This document shows positions 36,733 through 45,892 of a stretch of DNA of 64,000 nucleotides, piece by piece. Source of the stretch: Rhodococcus sp. H36-A4 (lineage in GTDB: Bacteria; Actinomycetota; Actinomycetes; Mycobacteriales; Mycobacteriaceae); the NCBI RefSeq assembly GCF_027158005.1, contig NZ_JAPVLQ010000005.1, positions 414,689 through 478,688 of the forward strand, written 5' to 3'. The notes beneath the pieces are model-generated. The model saw only the letters and a list, made by a program, of their open reading frames with translations, did not search any database and was not told the origin of the DNA. Numbering within the stretch: position 1 is the stretch's first letter; each line of letters starts with the position of its first letter. The position numbers and the translations under genes are program-made.

Positions 36733-38255
36733 CTTTCCCAGGGCGCGACGATGGGGAAGTACCGTTCGAGGAACTCGGTGACCCGGCGGGTCCGAACATC
36801 CAGGTCGACCTCGGGAAAGCTGCCGTCGTTGAGGCAGAAGAAGTCGATCGAGCGTTTGGGTAGAAGGTTCTCCATGGAATGGAGCCCCGAATGCGACGTG
36901 GTGTCGATGTAGGTGACCTTGGCGCTCGTCTGCACCACTGCCCGGCCGCTCATCAACGCGTAGTAGTGGTAGAGCGAGTTGGTGACCGAGATATTGGTGC
37001 TGGCCCGGAACACGCTTGCAGCAGTAGCAGCGAACTCGTCGGGGAACTCGTTCTCCATCTCTTGCATGACGCTTTTGCGCAGTGGCGTAGCTGCGTGTTC
37101 CAGGTGCCTGGTGGTCATCAGACCGAAGCGGTCCTGCAGTAGTCGACGGTTGACTCGGGCGGCGTTCTCGAACCCGCTGCGATCTTCGTCGTTGTAGCCC
37201 AACCCGATTCGGGTGCCGGCTTCGATGAACATGCTGATGCCGCCGGGTGAGAAGAACATCTGCGGGCCGACCGGGCGTCCGAAGAACATGTCGTCGTTGG
37301 AGTAGAGGAAATGCTCGGACAGGCCCGGGATGTGATGCAGCTGGGATTCGACTGCTTGCGAATTGTGGGTCGGCAGAACGGAAGTGTCGACGAAGAACGT
37401 TTCGCTCGGCACGAACGTCACGCGCGGGTCGTCCGCGAGCCAGGCCGGTCGATCGGAATCGGTTGCGACGAAAATGCGACGAATCCACGGTGCGTACATG
37501 TGGATCGAGCGAAGCGCATACTTCAGTTCGTCGATCTGCCGAAATCGTGCAGGCGACGAGTCACCCTCTCCGACAATGTAGTTCTGCATGCGGCGTGCGC
37601 GTTGAGCTTGGAATTCGGCGGAGGAGCCGTCGACCCAGGAGAACACGATGTCGATATCGAAATTGATGTCCGACGCGTGGTCGGCGAACATGTTTTCGAT
37701 TGTCGGCCAGGACTTTCCGAAGCGCTCGACGGTTCCGCGCACCGCTTCGTCGCGTCGAATGGTGCGGCGAGTCAGCGAGTTCTCGACGGGAAGCACGATC
37801 TCCTGGGGCGAAAACGCCCACAGTTCGATCTGAACTGCCGTCGAGGCGCCGTAGTGCAGGCCACTGTTCGGTTCGATTCGGGGGCGATAAAGCCGAAAGA
37901 TGCGGGCGTCGGAGGCAGGTGAAAGTGATCCGTCGGCCACCAGCACCGTCTTGGCTCGCTTGACGTCCACGGTTTTGGAGTAGAACGGCTCTTGCAGGCA
38001 CGCCTCGACCAGTGCCGCGCGCAGTGGTTCGCGCTCGGCAGCATCTATGGCGATGACGGGTCGCTTGTCGTTGCCGCGAACCAGCAGGTATCGGATGCGG
38101 GCACTGTCGAGGGCAGCGCGGATGAACAGCAAATCGAAGACCATCGCCTGGTGGGGCGTCGTTGACGTGATCGACAAAGCGAATCTTCCGTCGTACGCAA
38201 CCACATCTGTTCGGTCCGTCAGACGCGCGACGGACTCGGGCGATTCACCGATCAC
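36729..38255 (-). CDS. cpsY: Stealth-family capsular/exopolysaccharide sugar phosphotransferase (CpsY-like)
   Basis: A 508-residue Stealth protein, likely transferring hexose-1-phosphate to surface polysaccharide. Conserved regions CR1-CR4 are visible: CR1 [15 protein letters not shown]2 [20 protein letters not shown] and [12 protein letters not shown]3 [20 protein letters not shown] with NDDMFFG, and CR4 near the C-terminus ([14 protein letters not shown]). The N-terminal 200 residues are an extra domain. It is convergent with cpdA, matching the Rv0805/Rv0806c arrangement. Start GTG 38255 is the only usual start in the open frame, which runs back to the VanZ stop. Confidence 0.9.
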   Translation of the reverse strand: MIGESPESVARLTDRTDVVAYDGRFALSITSTTPHQAMVFDLLFIRAALDSARIRYLLVRGNDKRPVIAIDAAEREPLRAALVEACLQEPFYSKTVDVKRAKTVLVADGSLSPASDARIFRLYRPRIEPNSGLHYGASTAVQIELWAFSPQEIVLPVENSLTRRTIRRDEAVRGTVERFGKSWPTIENMFADHASDINFDIDIVFSWVDGSSAEFQAQRARRMQNYIVGEGDSSPARFRQIDELKYALRSIHMYAPWIRRIFVATDSDRPAWLADDPRVTFVPSETFFVDTSVLPTHNSQAVESQLHHIPGLSEHFLYSNDDMFFGRPVGPQMFFSPGGISMFIEAGTRIGLGYNDEDRSGFENAARVNRRLLQDRFGLMTTRHLEHAATPLRKSVMQEMENEFPDEFAATAASVFRASTNISVTNSLYHYYALMSGRAVVQTSAKVTYIDTTSHSGLHSMENLLPKRSIDFFCLNDGSFPEVDLDVRTRRVTEFLERYFPIVAPWES

Positions 38256-38372
38256 CGGGTCGAGCGCGTCTTGCTCGGGTGCGACCAGGTATATCTCATG
38301 GGGCGTGGACGTCGAGGTAATGGTGACCCTTCCAGAAGTGGCGTGCGAGCCGAGAACCCCCGGAGCGTGCTG

Positions 38373-38753
38373 TCAGTCTATAGCGGAGGGAACCGGAACT
38401 ATGCGCGTGGCAACGAGCACCCCCACGGCCGCACCTGCCACATCGAATGCTGCATCGAGGAGGGAACCGCTGCGGCCCAACGGCAGGACGGCCTGAAGGA
38501 TCTCGGACGCTATTGCGAAAGTTGTAGTCCACAGGACGGTCCGCGACGCCGAAACCGCTGCGACTCGTGAGGTGTACGCGAGTGCGAAGAAGAGTGTGAA
38601 GTGAATGATCTTGTCGCTATGGGTGAATCCGCTGGGCACTCCCGACGCGGGGGTGAACAGAATGATCATCGCGGCGATCAGCGCGAGAGCCAGTGGCACG
38701 TAGTAGCGCAGCGGCAGAGGCGCACAGTGGCGCAGCGGCATGGACATCACCAT
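38373..38753 (-). CDS. VanZ-like membrane protein
   Basis: A 126-residue protein with four membrane segments (near residues 14-31, 44-58, 64-82 and 92-113). The loop THSDKIIHFTLFFALAY with its Asp-Lys and His, and LPLGRSGSLLDAAFDVAGAA, are the usual VanZ landmarks. VanZ gives teicoplanin resistance in some enterococci; most relatives are of unknown role in the envelope. The frame of its stop continues straight into the Stealth gene. ATG 38753 is chosen; ATG 38747 is possible. Confidence 0.78.
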   Translation of the reverse strand: MVMSMPLRHCAPLPLRYYVPLALALIAAMIILFTPASGVPSGFTHSDKIIHFTLFFALAYTSRVAAVSASRTVLWTTTFAIASEILQAVLPLGRSGSLLDAAFDVAGAAVGVLVATRIVPVPSAID

Positions 38754-38787
38754 CACTCTAGTTGCCCCTGTATTCCTTCTCTCGAAG

Positions 38788-39411
38788 TCAGAGCTTGCGA
38801 AGCAACGCGACGGTGTCGAGGCGCTCGGTCTGCTTCCCGTCGGTGGTGGTCCCGGTTCGCGCACGATCCTCGGCGACGACGACGGACCATTCTACGGTGG
38901 GGAATAGTGCGGTGACCTGGTCGGCTGTGAAGAGGAGTTCGGCGTGCCCATGCTGCGAGGCCAGGGCGTCGGAGGGGCTGTGTCCGACGATCAGGAGGTG
39001 TCCCCCCGAGGTGACTGCGTTGCCGAAGCGAAGGATTGCCGGCTCGAACTGAGCGTGTGGCAGGTGGAAGAAGTGGGCACTGACGAGGTCGAACGACGTG
39101 GCGGGCGGAGCCCACTCGGTGAGATCGCGGTGGAGCCACGCCACGGTTCGATCGCCTTGTGCATGCCGAGCACGTTCGAGGGCGATGGGCGAGATGTCCG
39201 CGCCGGTGGTCTTCCAGCCGTTGTCTGCGAGCCAGAAGGCGTCGGCTCCTTCGCCGCTGCCGATGTCCAGAGCGCTGCCTGGCGTGAGCTTCGACGCTTC
39301 TGTGATCAATACCTGGTTGGCGTGGCCGCTCCAGATGGTGGGTCGTTCCGAGTACAGGTTGTCCCAGAACGGCTGGTCGAATACTGCCGGAGCATCGTCG
39401 TGTGTGTGCAT
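38788..39411 (-). CDS. Class I SAM-dependent methyltransferase
   Basis: A 207-residue methyltransferase. Motif I is ALDIGSGEGADAFWLA (residues 46-62), followed by GADISPIALERAR and a hydrophobic strand FDLVSAHFF; the rest of the Rossmann fold is standard. It is a UbiE/TehB-like small-molecule methyltransferase type, but the acceptor is unknown. ATG 39411 is chosen because the first residues of the longer frame do not resemble the family. It runs in the same direction as the VanZ and Stealth genes. Confidence 0.88.
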   Translation of the reverse strand: MHTHDDAPAVFDQPFWDNLYSERPTIWSGHANQVLITEASKLTPGSALDIGSGEGADAFWLADNGWKTTGADISPIALERARHAQGDRTVAWLHRDLTEWAPPATSFDLVSAHFFHLPHAQFEPAILRFGNAVTSGGHLLIVGHSPSDALASQHGHAELLFTADQVTALFPTVEWSVVVAEDRARTGTTTDGKQTERLDTVALLRKL

Positions 39412-39486
39412 GGCTATGACAATGCCGACGCATTCGCGAATGCGCAAGTTAGTTTGCTAATTCGGCAAATTCGACCAGGTGCTGCG

Positions 39487-40506
39487 TCAGATATCGATGA
39501 GAACTTTTCCGGTCACGCCGTTCTGAACTGCGTCGTGTGCAGCGGCCGTACCGGACAAAGGGAACCGGTGCAACGGTAGACCGGCGCTTTCGCCGACCTC
39601 GAGTACACCTGCACCTGCCGCAGCATTGACGTCGTCCTGAGCGGCCTTCAGGGCTGCCTCGCCGACGGTGTAGAGCAGAATGAACTGGTAGCGAGTGTTG
39701 AGCACCATGTTCGGTCGTACATCGAGGGTGATCGTGTTGCCGCCGTTGTTGGCGTAGACCGCAATCGAGGCACGTGTGGAGGTGACGGCGGCGTTCAGTT
39801 CGGCGTTCTGCGCCGGGGCGACCTCGACCACCAGATCGACTCCATCGGGGGCGATGGCTCGGATCGAGGCAGCGGCATCACCGGTCGTGTAGTTGACGAC
39901 GTGATGTGCACCCGCGGCAGTAGCGAGGGCTGCTTTTTCCGGCCCACTGACGGTGGTGACGACCGTTGCTCCCGCCCAGCGCCCGAGTTGGATCGCCGCA
40001 TGCCCGACTGCTCCCGCACCACCTGCAACCAGTACTGTCCTGCCGACGAGCGCGCCGGGATGCAACCGCGAGGGGCTGTCTTCGGAGACTGTCAATGCGC
40101 GGTGGGCTGTCATGGCGGGCACACCGAGGCTGGCCCCGACGTCGAAGCCGACGTGGTCAGGGAGTCGTACGACGCGTTCGGCCGGGACTACGGTGTACTC
40201 CTGTGCTGTTCCGGTCGGCCTCCGGTGCTGTGAGAGGTACAGCCACACCCGGTCACCCACGGCCAGACCTTCGACGCCGGTGCCTGCCGCATCAACGGTC
40301 CCTGCACCGTCTTGGTTCGGCACGACCTCGTCGAAGTCGAGTGCGTCCCCGGCGCGCGCGCCCTCCCGGTTCTTCCAATCGGTGGGGTTGACCCCGGATA
40401 CGGCTACCTTCACTCGAACCTCGCCCGGTCCCGGTTCGGGTATCTCTCGGTCCACGAGATCGAGTACAGAGGTGTCGCCGGTCCTGGTGTATGTGATTGC
40501 CTTCAT
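39487..40506 (-). CDS. NADPH:quinone reductase / MDR-family oxidoreductase
   Basis: A 339-residue medium-chain dehydrogenase/reductase without the structural zinc lobe. N-terminal GEVRVKVAVSGVNPTDWKNR and the nucleotide-binding AGGAGAVGHAAIQLGRWAG (near residue 150) are characteristic of zeta-crystallin-like quinone reductases. ATG 40506 is chosen. The promoter region, shared with the divergent DinB gene, carries three GGAAATT repeats. Confidence 0.9.
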   Translation of the reverse strand: MKAITYTRTGDTSVLDLVDREIPEPGPGEVRVKVAVSGVNPTDWKNREGARAGDALDFDEVVPNQDGAGTVDAAGTGVEGLAVGDRVWLYLSQHRRPTGTAQEYTVVPAERVVRLPDHVGFDVGASLGVPAMTAHRALTVSEDSPSRLHPGALVGRTVLVAGGAGAVGHAAIQLGRWAGATVVTTVSGPEKAALATAAGAHHVVNYTTGDAAASIRAIAPDGVDLVVEVAPAQNAELNAAVTSTRASIAVYANNGGNTITLDVRPNMVLNTRYQFILLYTVGEAALKAAQDDVNAAAGAGVLEVGESAGLPLHRFPLSGTAAAHDAVQNGVTGKVLIDI

Positions 40507-40534
40507 ATCAGGGTGCAACGGGTTCGGCAGTAGT

Positions 40535-40570
40535 GGAAATTCCAGGCCGGAAATTTCGGTGATGGAAATT
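40535..40570. repeat. Three GGAAATT direct repeats in a divergent promoter region
   Basis: GGAAATT occurs at 40535-40541, 40549-40555 and 40564-40570, spaced 14 and 15 bases apart, within the 139-bp region between the quinone reductase and DinB-like genes. The first lies in a GGAAATTCC context. They could be repressor sites. Confidence 0.5.
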
Positions 40571-40645
40571 GCACAGTCGGGTATGCGGATAGAAGTAGGT
40601 AGGTCACCCCGCCACCTCCACCCGCATTTCGAAAGGACAACCCAG

Positions 40646-41152
40646 GTGAATCACGCCGGAGTACTCATCGACGCTTTCGACCGCATCAAAGGGGTCGTAC
40701 ACGAGACCCTCGACGACATTTCTCCCGAGGCACTCACCTTCAGAACGGACGCCGAGGCCAACACGATTGCGTGGCTGATGTGGCACTTGACGCGCGTTCA
40801 GGATGATCACGTGGCGGGCGTCGAAGGAGGGGAGCAAGTGTGGACCTCGGACGGCTGGGAGGCCAGATTCGGTCTGCCGTTCGAGAGTTCTTCGATCGGC
40901 TACGGCCACAGCGCTGACGATGTCGCTCGGGTGCGCGCCGACGCCGAACTGCTCCGCAGCTACCACGACGCGGTGCACGCCAGGACCGTTGCGTACCTCG
41001 GTTCGCTGACGGCCGAGGATCTCGATCGCGTCGTCGACGAACAGTGGGATCCCCCGGTGACACTCGGCGTGCGGCTGGTGTCGGTGGTGTCCGATGATCT
41101 CCAACACTGTGGACAAGCGGCCTATGTACGGGGCTTGTTCGAGCGCAAGTAG
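40646..41152 (+). CDS. DinB-like (DUF664) protein, possibly mycothiol-dependent
   Basis: A 168-residue helical protein of the DinB/DUF664 type. The central IAWLMWHLTRVQDDHV stretch (residues 40-58), with its His, and the final VVSDDLQHCGQAAYVRG give metal-binding histidines. Actinobacterial members are often mycothiol-dependent detoxifying transferases or isomerases (inference here). GTG 40646 is chosen for its AAAGGA site; an upstream GTG/ATG frame is unsupported. It is convergent with the SRPBCC gene. Confidence 0.8.
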   Translation: MNHAGVLIDAFDRIKGVVHETLDDISPEALTFRTDAEANTIAWLMWHLTRVQDDHVAGVEGGEQVWTSDGWEARFGLPFESSSIGYGHSADDVARVRADAELLRSYHDAVHARTVAYLGSLTAEDLDRVVDEQWDPPVTLGVRLVSVVSDDLQHCGQAAYVRGLFERK

Positions 41153-41168
41153 CTGCTCACCGTACGTC

Positions 41169-41188
41169 CGCTTCGCTCAGCCGAAGCG
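41169..41188. terminator. Small hairpin between the DinB-like and SRPBCC genes
   Basis: CGCTTCG at 41169-41175 pairs with CGAAGCG at 41182-41188 across a six-base loop, between convergent genes and running into the SRPBCC stop. It may serve as a terminator for the plus-strand gene. Confidence 0.5.
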
Positions 41189-41671
41189 CTTCTGCAAGTT
41201 GCCGAGAGTTTTCGAGATGTTCCGACGTTGGAACTGAGGGAACGTCTTTCCGCTTGTGGCGATCTTGTCGAATACGAGCGCTACGGCATCGGGCCACTTC
41301 GTGCGGTCGTCGGTCCATGTCTCGGTAACCCTGGTGCCACCGGGGACCGGTTCGAAGTCGTACCGCCACGTCGCGTTGGCACCCTTGAAGCGGGGAGTCT
41401 TCACGCCGATCGCGTGGACGCGGAACTCGAACGCCGACCCGGGATCTGCGACAGTGACGGTGCATCGGGTGATCCAGCGTGCACGCCCGCGCTTGTTCTT
41501 TCCGTCGAACACCATTCCGACGTAAGCACTTTCGCGTGGATCGTGCACTACGGCGCCGAGGTTTTCCGGGCTCCAGCTGCCCATCTGTGTCGGATCGCTG
41601 ATAGCGGCGTAGAGAGTGTCGGTGTCAGCGCTGACGACGGTGCTGTCGGACACCGTGAATTCGCGGGTCAT
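41177..41671 (-). CDS. SRPBCC (START/Bet v1-like) family protein
   Basis: A 164-residue polyketide-cyclase/START-like lipid-binding fold. The opening VVSADTDTLYAAISDPTQM and middle KTPRFKGANATWRYDFEP with GTRVTETWTDD are typical. Members bind hydrophobic ligands or act as cyclases or dehydratases. Its ATG overlaps the SDR stop by four bases (ATGA), so the two are coupled, and the photolyase lies upstream in the same direction. Confidence 0.83.
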   Translation of the reverse strand: MTREFTVSDSTVVSADTDTLYAAISDPTQMGSWSPENLGAVVHDPRESAYVGMVFDGKNKRGRARWITRCTVTVADPGSAFEFRVHAIGVKTPRFKGANATWRYDFEPVPGGTRVTETWTDDRTKWPDAVALVFDKIATSGKTFPQFQRRNISKTLGNLQKRFG

Positions 41672-42492
41672 GAAGTGGATCCTTTGCGTAGGCCGGGATG
41701 GTTACGAGCGAGGAGGGGTACCAACAACTTTCGTGGCGTCACCTGGGCGAATATCGACGCGATACGGTTGGCAGCGCCGGGTATCGCGACCATCTGACCT
41801 TTCGCCATGCCGTCTACGGCGGTCTTTGCGACCTCTTCGGGCGATACCCACATCACGGACGGAAGGGCAGCCTCGGCATCCTCTTTCGAAAAGCCTGCGG
41901 TCTCACCGAATCCGGTATCCACCGGTCCTGGGCACAGCGCCGTCGCGGAGACACCGGTTCCGTGCAGCTCACCGCTGAGACTTTGCGTGTAGGAGAGGAC
42001 GAATGCCTTGCACGCGCCGTACCCAGCTTGACCGGGAAGCGGCTGAAACGCCGCGGTCGATGCAACGTTCAGTACGGCACCGCGTTCTCTCGCCGTCATG
42101 CCTGGCAAGAATCGGCTGCAGAGGTCGGCGACCGCCGCCACGTCGACCTCGATCATGTTCAACTCGGCTTCCGGGTCCGAGGATGCGACGGGGCCGAGCG
42201 TGGACAGTCCAGCGTTGTTCACCAGAATGTCCGGTATCAGTCCCAGTGCCTCGATGCGGCCCAGTAATTCGCTCCGCGCGGATCGTTCGGACAGGTCGGC
42301 AGCGAGGACCTCGGCTCGGATTCCGCACTTGTTCAGCTCCTCGGCCAGGGCGCTCAGCTTGTCGGCGCTTCGCGCCACGAGGGTCACCCCGTGCCCACGG
42401 TTGGCGAGTTCGCGTGCAATCGCTACCCCGATTCCGGAGGAGGCCCCCGTGACGACGGCAGTGCTGTCGGGCGTAGGGCGAGGAAGGCTCAT
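41668..42492 (-). CDS. Short-chain dehydrogenase/reductase
   Basis: A 274-residue classical SDR. The NAD(P)-binding motif is VVTGASSGIGVAIARELA (residues 13-30), NNAG is at about 90, and the active-site Tyr-Lys pair is in AGYGACKAFVLS near 154. Substrate is not predictable. ATG 42492 is chosen; the longer frame would run into the photolyase gap. It overlaps the SRPBCC gene and lies 51 bases after the photolyase stop, so the three probably form one operon. Confidence 0.9.
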   Translation of the reverse strand: MSLPRPTPDSTAVVTGASSGIGVAIARELANRGHGVTLVARSADKLSALAEELNKCGIRAEVLAADLSERSARSELLGRIEALGLIPDILVNNAGLSTLGPVASSDPEAELNMIEVDVAAVADLCSRFLPGMTARERGAVLNVASTAAFQPLPGQAGYGACKAFVLSYTQSLSGELHGTGVSATALCPGPVDTGFGETAGFSKEDAEAALPSVMWVSPEEVAKTAVDGMAKGQMVAIPGAANRIASIFAQVTPRKLLVPLLARNHPGLRKGSTS

Positions 42493-42543
42493 GGGTCCAC
42501 CGTAGCGAAGCACGAGTTCTGGCACCCCTGCGCACGGGCACGA

Positions 42544-44028
42544 TCAGAACACCTCTCGCTGATTTTCTTGTTCGAGCACCTGGTCGAGATCGGCGAGACG
42601 GTGCATCTGCGACACCTGCCGAGCTGTTCGATGGTTTTTCGCCAGTCGATCCCGGTGACGGTGTACGAATGACCAGTACCCGGCCGTGAACGGGCACGCG
42701 TCCGGACCGAGGCGCTTCTTCGGGTTGTATTCGCACCCACCGCAATGATCGGTCATGCGATCGAGGTACGCGCCACCCGATGCGTACGGCTTCGTAGCGA
42801 TCAACCCGCCGTCGGCATGCTGGCTCATGCCGATCACGTTGACGGGCATGACCCAGGCGAACCCGTCGACGAATGCGGTGGCAAACCATTCGGTCAGTGC
42901 CTTCGGGTCGTATCCGCGCTGGAGTGCGAAGTTGCCGAGAATCATCAACCTGGGGATGTGATGCACCCAGCCGCGCGCATTCAGTTCCGTCAGAGTGTGT
43001 GACAGGCACGCCGCGATCGGGTGATCACCGTCGAGTTCGGTGAACCACTTCGGTAGTGGCTCATGGGCAGCGAGCTCGTTGCGGTCGAGGTAGTCCGGGC
43101 CGAAATGCCAGTACAGGTGCCACACGTACTCCCGCCAGCCGAGCACCTGGCGGATGAATCCTTCAACCGACGCGAGCGGGGCATCGCCGTCGCGCCAAGC
43201 CTGCTCGGCGGCCTCGACTACCTCGAGAGGTTCGAGGAGCCCCATGTTCAGCGGCACCGACAGTAGCGAATGTGCCATCGCCCAGTCCTGACTCATCACG
43301 GCGTCCTCGTATTTGCCGAAGTCGGGAAGGCGATAGGAGACGAAGTGTTGCAGGGCTTCCCGGGCCTCGTCGGCTGTCACCGCGAACAGGCGCGGGCCGT
43401 CCTGTCCGACGGTCGGTAGGTTCAGAGCATCCAGGTCTGACCGGACGGAATCGTCGATGTCGTCCTCGGTCGGCCACCAGGGTGGGTCGATACCGAGTGT
43501 CGAGCGCTTTTTCGGAGGTGGTTCGCGATTGTCGGCATCGAGGTTCCACACGCCGTCGACCGGCTCCGCACCTGCCATGAGCACCTCGAAGCGTCTGCGC
43601 TGGTCGCGGTAGAACGCCTCGAGTCGGAACTGATTGCGATTGCCGGCCCACTCGGCGAAATCCGTTCGGCTCAGCGCGAACATCGGTGTCGGCAACACAT
43701 CCAGCACGACACCCTCGTCGAGAAGTTTCTGTACGAAGCGCTCCGCAGCGTGCGAGGTGGGCTCGAAAACCAGCACCGGCCGTCCGTACTGTTCGAGACC
43801 GTCTCGATACGTTTCGGTCTTCAGATAGGTCGAGCGCTCACCCAGTTCCGCGGCGAGATGTCGCATCCCCGAGAGGACCAGATGCAATTTCTGTCGATGG
43901 AACGGACGTGTCCGACACACTCGCGCACTCTCGATCAGCAGGACATCGCGATGGATGTGCTCACTCGTCGAGTGAAAGTGCGGGCCGAGTTGATCACCGA
44001 ACAACCAGAGCGGAGCGGAGGAGGCCAT
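42544..44028 (-). CDS. Iron-sulfur bacterial cryptochrome/photolyase (PhrB-like)
   Basis: A 494-residue FAD photolyase-family protein. Cysteines at about 341, 429, 432 and 445 have the spacing (88, C-x2-C, then 12 residues) that I recall for the 4Fe-4S cluster of the Agrobacterium (6-4) photolyase PhrB; the stretch is DHCGGCEYNPKKRLGPDAC. The N-terminal LWLFGDQLGPHF opens the antenna domain and the QHADGGLIATKPYASGGAYL stretch belongs to the FAD fold. It repairs UV (6-4) photoproducts or senses blue light. ATG 44028 is chosen; the frame upstream is not family-like. Confidence 0.92.
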   Translation of the reverse strand: MASSAPLWLFGDQLGPHFHSTSEHIHRDVLLIESARVCRTRPFHRQKLHLVLSGMRHLAAELGERSTYLKTETYRDGLEQYGRPVLVFEPTSHAAERFVQKLLDEGVVLDVLPTPMFALSRTDFAEWAGNRNQFRLEAFYRDQRRRFEVLMAGAEPVDGVWNLDADNREPPPKKRSTLGIDPPWWPTEDDIDDSVRSDLDALNLPTVGQDGPRLFAVTADEAREALQHFVSYRLPDFGKYEDAVMSQDWAMAHSLLSVPLNMGLLEPLEVVEAAEQAWRDGDAPLASVEGFIRQVLGWREYVWHLYWHFGPDYLDRNELAAHEPLPKWFTELDGDHPIAACLSHTLTELNARGWVHHIPRLMILGNFALQRGYDPKALTEWFATAFVDGFAWVMPVNVIGMSQHADGGLIATKPYASGGAYLDRMTDHCGGCEYNPKKRLGPDACPFTAGYWSFVHRHRDRLAKNHRTARQVSQMHRLADLDQVLEQENQREVF

Positions 44029-44174
44029 ATTCGCAGAGTGCTCGAGTCGAGGCAAGAACAAACTCTCCGTCGGTCGGTGCCTGTATTCGAACACCGTACG
44101 AGCTGAAAGTGAATCTTTACCCCCGATGGCCTGCTGGACTTGACCGCGGCCTCTCGATCACATCAACTTGTGTC

Positions 44175-45848
44175 GTGACCGTGAAAAAAGGTGTGTCCAG
44201 GCGTGGATTTCTTCGATCCTCTTCCATCGCAGTGGCAGCGGTCGGAGCGGCCTCGGCGGTACCGGTTCTCGCTCACGCGCAACAGGGCTCGTTCGTCCCG
44301 TTCCAACACGGCGTCGCCTCGGGTGATCCGACGCCCGAGGCCGTCATTCTGTGGACTCGAGTAACTCCGACTCCTGATGCCCTCCCCGGTTCCGGTATCG
44401 GGCCCGCGACCGAGGTCCGATGGAGAGTGGCTACCGATCCGGAGCTGACGGCGATCGTCCGCAGCGGCACCGTGTCGACGAGCCCGGACTCCGATCACAC
44501 GGTCAAAGTCGACGTCGACGGCCTTTCGCCGGCTACGACGTACTACTACAGTTTCGAAGTCCAGGGTGGTGACGCAGCAGGCACCGAGTCCGTTGTCGGT
44601 ACGACCCGCACGGCCCCGGCCGAAGACACCGAACTCGACGGCATCAGGTTCGGTGTCGTCTCGTGCTCCAACTGGGAGTCCGGATTCTTCGGCGCCTACC
44701 GCCATCTGGCTGCACGGACCGATCTCGACGCGATCATCCATCTCGGCGACTACATCTACGAGTACGAGACCGGTGGTTTCGCCGGCAAGAACGGCGTCGT
44801 TCGGCAGCACGATCCGGTGCACGAGATCGTCAGTTTGCAGGACTACCGGATCCGGCACGGTCAGTACAAGTCCGATCCGGATCTCAAAGCCGCTCATCTC
44901 GGGGTGCCATGGATCTGCACGTGGGACGACCACGAATCGGCCAACGATGCGTACGACGGTGGCGCTCAGACTCATCAGCCCGAGACCGACGGACCGTGGT
45001 CGGTCCGTAAGTCGAACTCGGTACAGGCCTATTTCGAATGGATGCCCGTACGCGTAGCCGGTACCCCGCAAAATCGCCACATCTACCGACGGTTGCGCTT
45101 CGGAACGTTGCTCGAGCTGTCGATGCTGGATTTGCGGACCTATCGGTCCCAGCAGGTGTTGCCGTTCCAGGGCGGCGACGTCGATTCTCCGAATCGCACG
45201 ATCACCGGAGCGGACCAGATGGAGTGGCTCACCGAAGGACTGGTGAGTTCGCCGACGCAGTGGAAGATCGTCGGAAATCCGGTCATGATCACCCCGGTTC
45301 TGCTCCCTCCACTCGAGAGCGAGGCGGCGGCCGCGCTGACCGGTTTGCTCGGGATTCCCGCCGGCGGGCTGCCGTACAACGCCGATCCATGGGATGGGTA
45401 CACGGCGGATCGAAAGCGGCTGCTCGGTGCGATCGCGGAGAAGAACGTGCGCAACACCGTCTTCATCACCGGCGATATTCACTCTTCGTGGGCATGTGAC
45501 GTTCCAGCCGACGCAGCCCGCTACTTCCAAACCGGTGCCGTCGCCACCGAGCTCGTCGTCACATCGGTGTCCTCGGCAAACATCGATGATTTGACGAAGA
45601 CGGACCCGCATACGCTCAGCAGAGTCGCCGAGGCCGCATTGACCACGCTCAACCGCCATATCAAATACGTCGACCTCGACAGTCACGGGTTCGGCGTCTT
45701 CGATGTGACACCCTCGGGCGTCCAGATGGATCACTGGTACCTCGATGCCAAGGAAGACCCGCTCAGCGGCATCTATTGGGGTGCAGGATTCGCTGTTCCC
45801 GACGGGTTGGCGCGGGTGGATCCGGTAGCTCTGCCTGTTCGTGCGTAG
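44175..45848 (+). CDS. phoD: Alkaline phosphatase D (PhoD) with Tat signal
   Basis: A 557-residue secreted phosphodiesterase/phosphatase for phosphate scavenging. The twin-arginine signal [15 protein letters not shown] is followed by a hydrophobic segment and an Ala-x-Ala cut site (LAHAQ). The catalytic metal sites are [16 protein letters not shown] and ITGDIHSSW, all typical of PhoD. Two GTG starts fit (44175 and 44181); the first is chosen. The gene is divergent from the photolyase, 146 bases away, and 44 bases before trhO. Regulation by phosphate is likely but no PHO box was recognised. Confidence 0.93.
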   Translation: MTVKKGVSRRGFLRSSSIAVAAVGAASAVPVLAHAQQGSFVPFQHGVASGDPTPEAVILWTRVTPTPDALPGSGIGPATEVRWRVATDPELTAIVRSGTVSTSPDSDHTVKVDVDGLSPATTYYYSFEVQGGDAAGTESVVGTTRTAPAEDTELDGIRFGVVSCSNWESGFFGAYRHLAARTDLDAIIHLGDYIYEYETGGFAGKNGVVRQHDPVHEIVSLQDYRIRHGQYKSDPDLKAAHLGVPWICTWDDHESANDAYDGGAQTHQPETDGPWSVRKSNSVQAYFEWMPVRVAGTPQNRHIYRRLRFGTLLELSMLDLRTYRSQQVLPFQGGDVDSPNRTITGADQMEWLTEGLVSSPTQWKIVGNPVMITPVLLPPLESEAAAALTGLLGIPAGGLPYNADPWDGYTADRKRLLGAIAEKNVRNTVFITGDIHSSWACDVPADAARYFQTGAVATELVVTSVSSANIDDLTKTDPHTLSRVAEAALTTLNRHIKYVDLDSHGFGVFDVTPSGVQMDHWYLDAKEDPLSGIYWGAGFAVPDGLARVDPVALPVRA

Positions 45849-45879
45849 TCGCTTCTGACACCGGCTCGGTACGCACCGG

Positions 45880-45885
45880 CATACT
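45880..45885 (+). promoter_or_regulatory. Candidate -10 element of trhO
   Basis: CATACT resembles the actinobacterial -10 pattern and ends seven bases before the ATG at 45893, so a leaderless transcript is possible. No ribosome site is seen before the ATG. A -35 is not obvious. Confidence 0.4.
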
Positions 45886-45892
45886 GACACCT

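Noticed and set aside
44163..45890. 575-codon minus-strand open frame over phoD
   Set aside because: No recognisable domain, whereas the plus frame has a Tat signal and all PhoD metal motifs.
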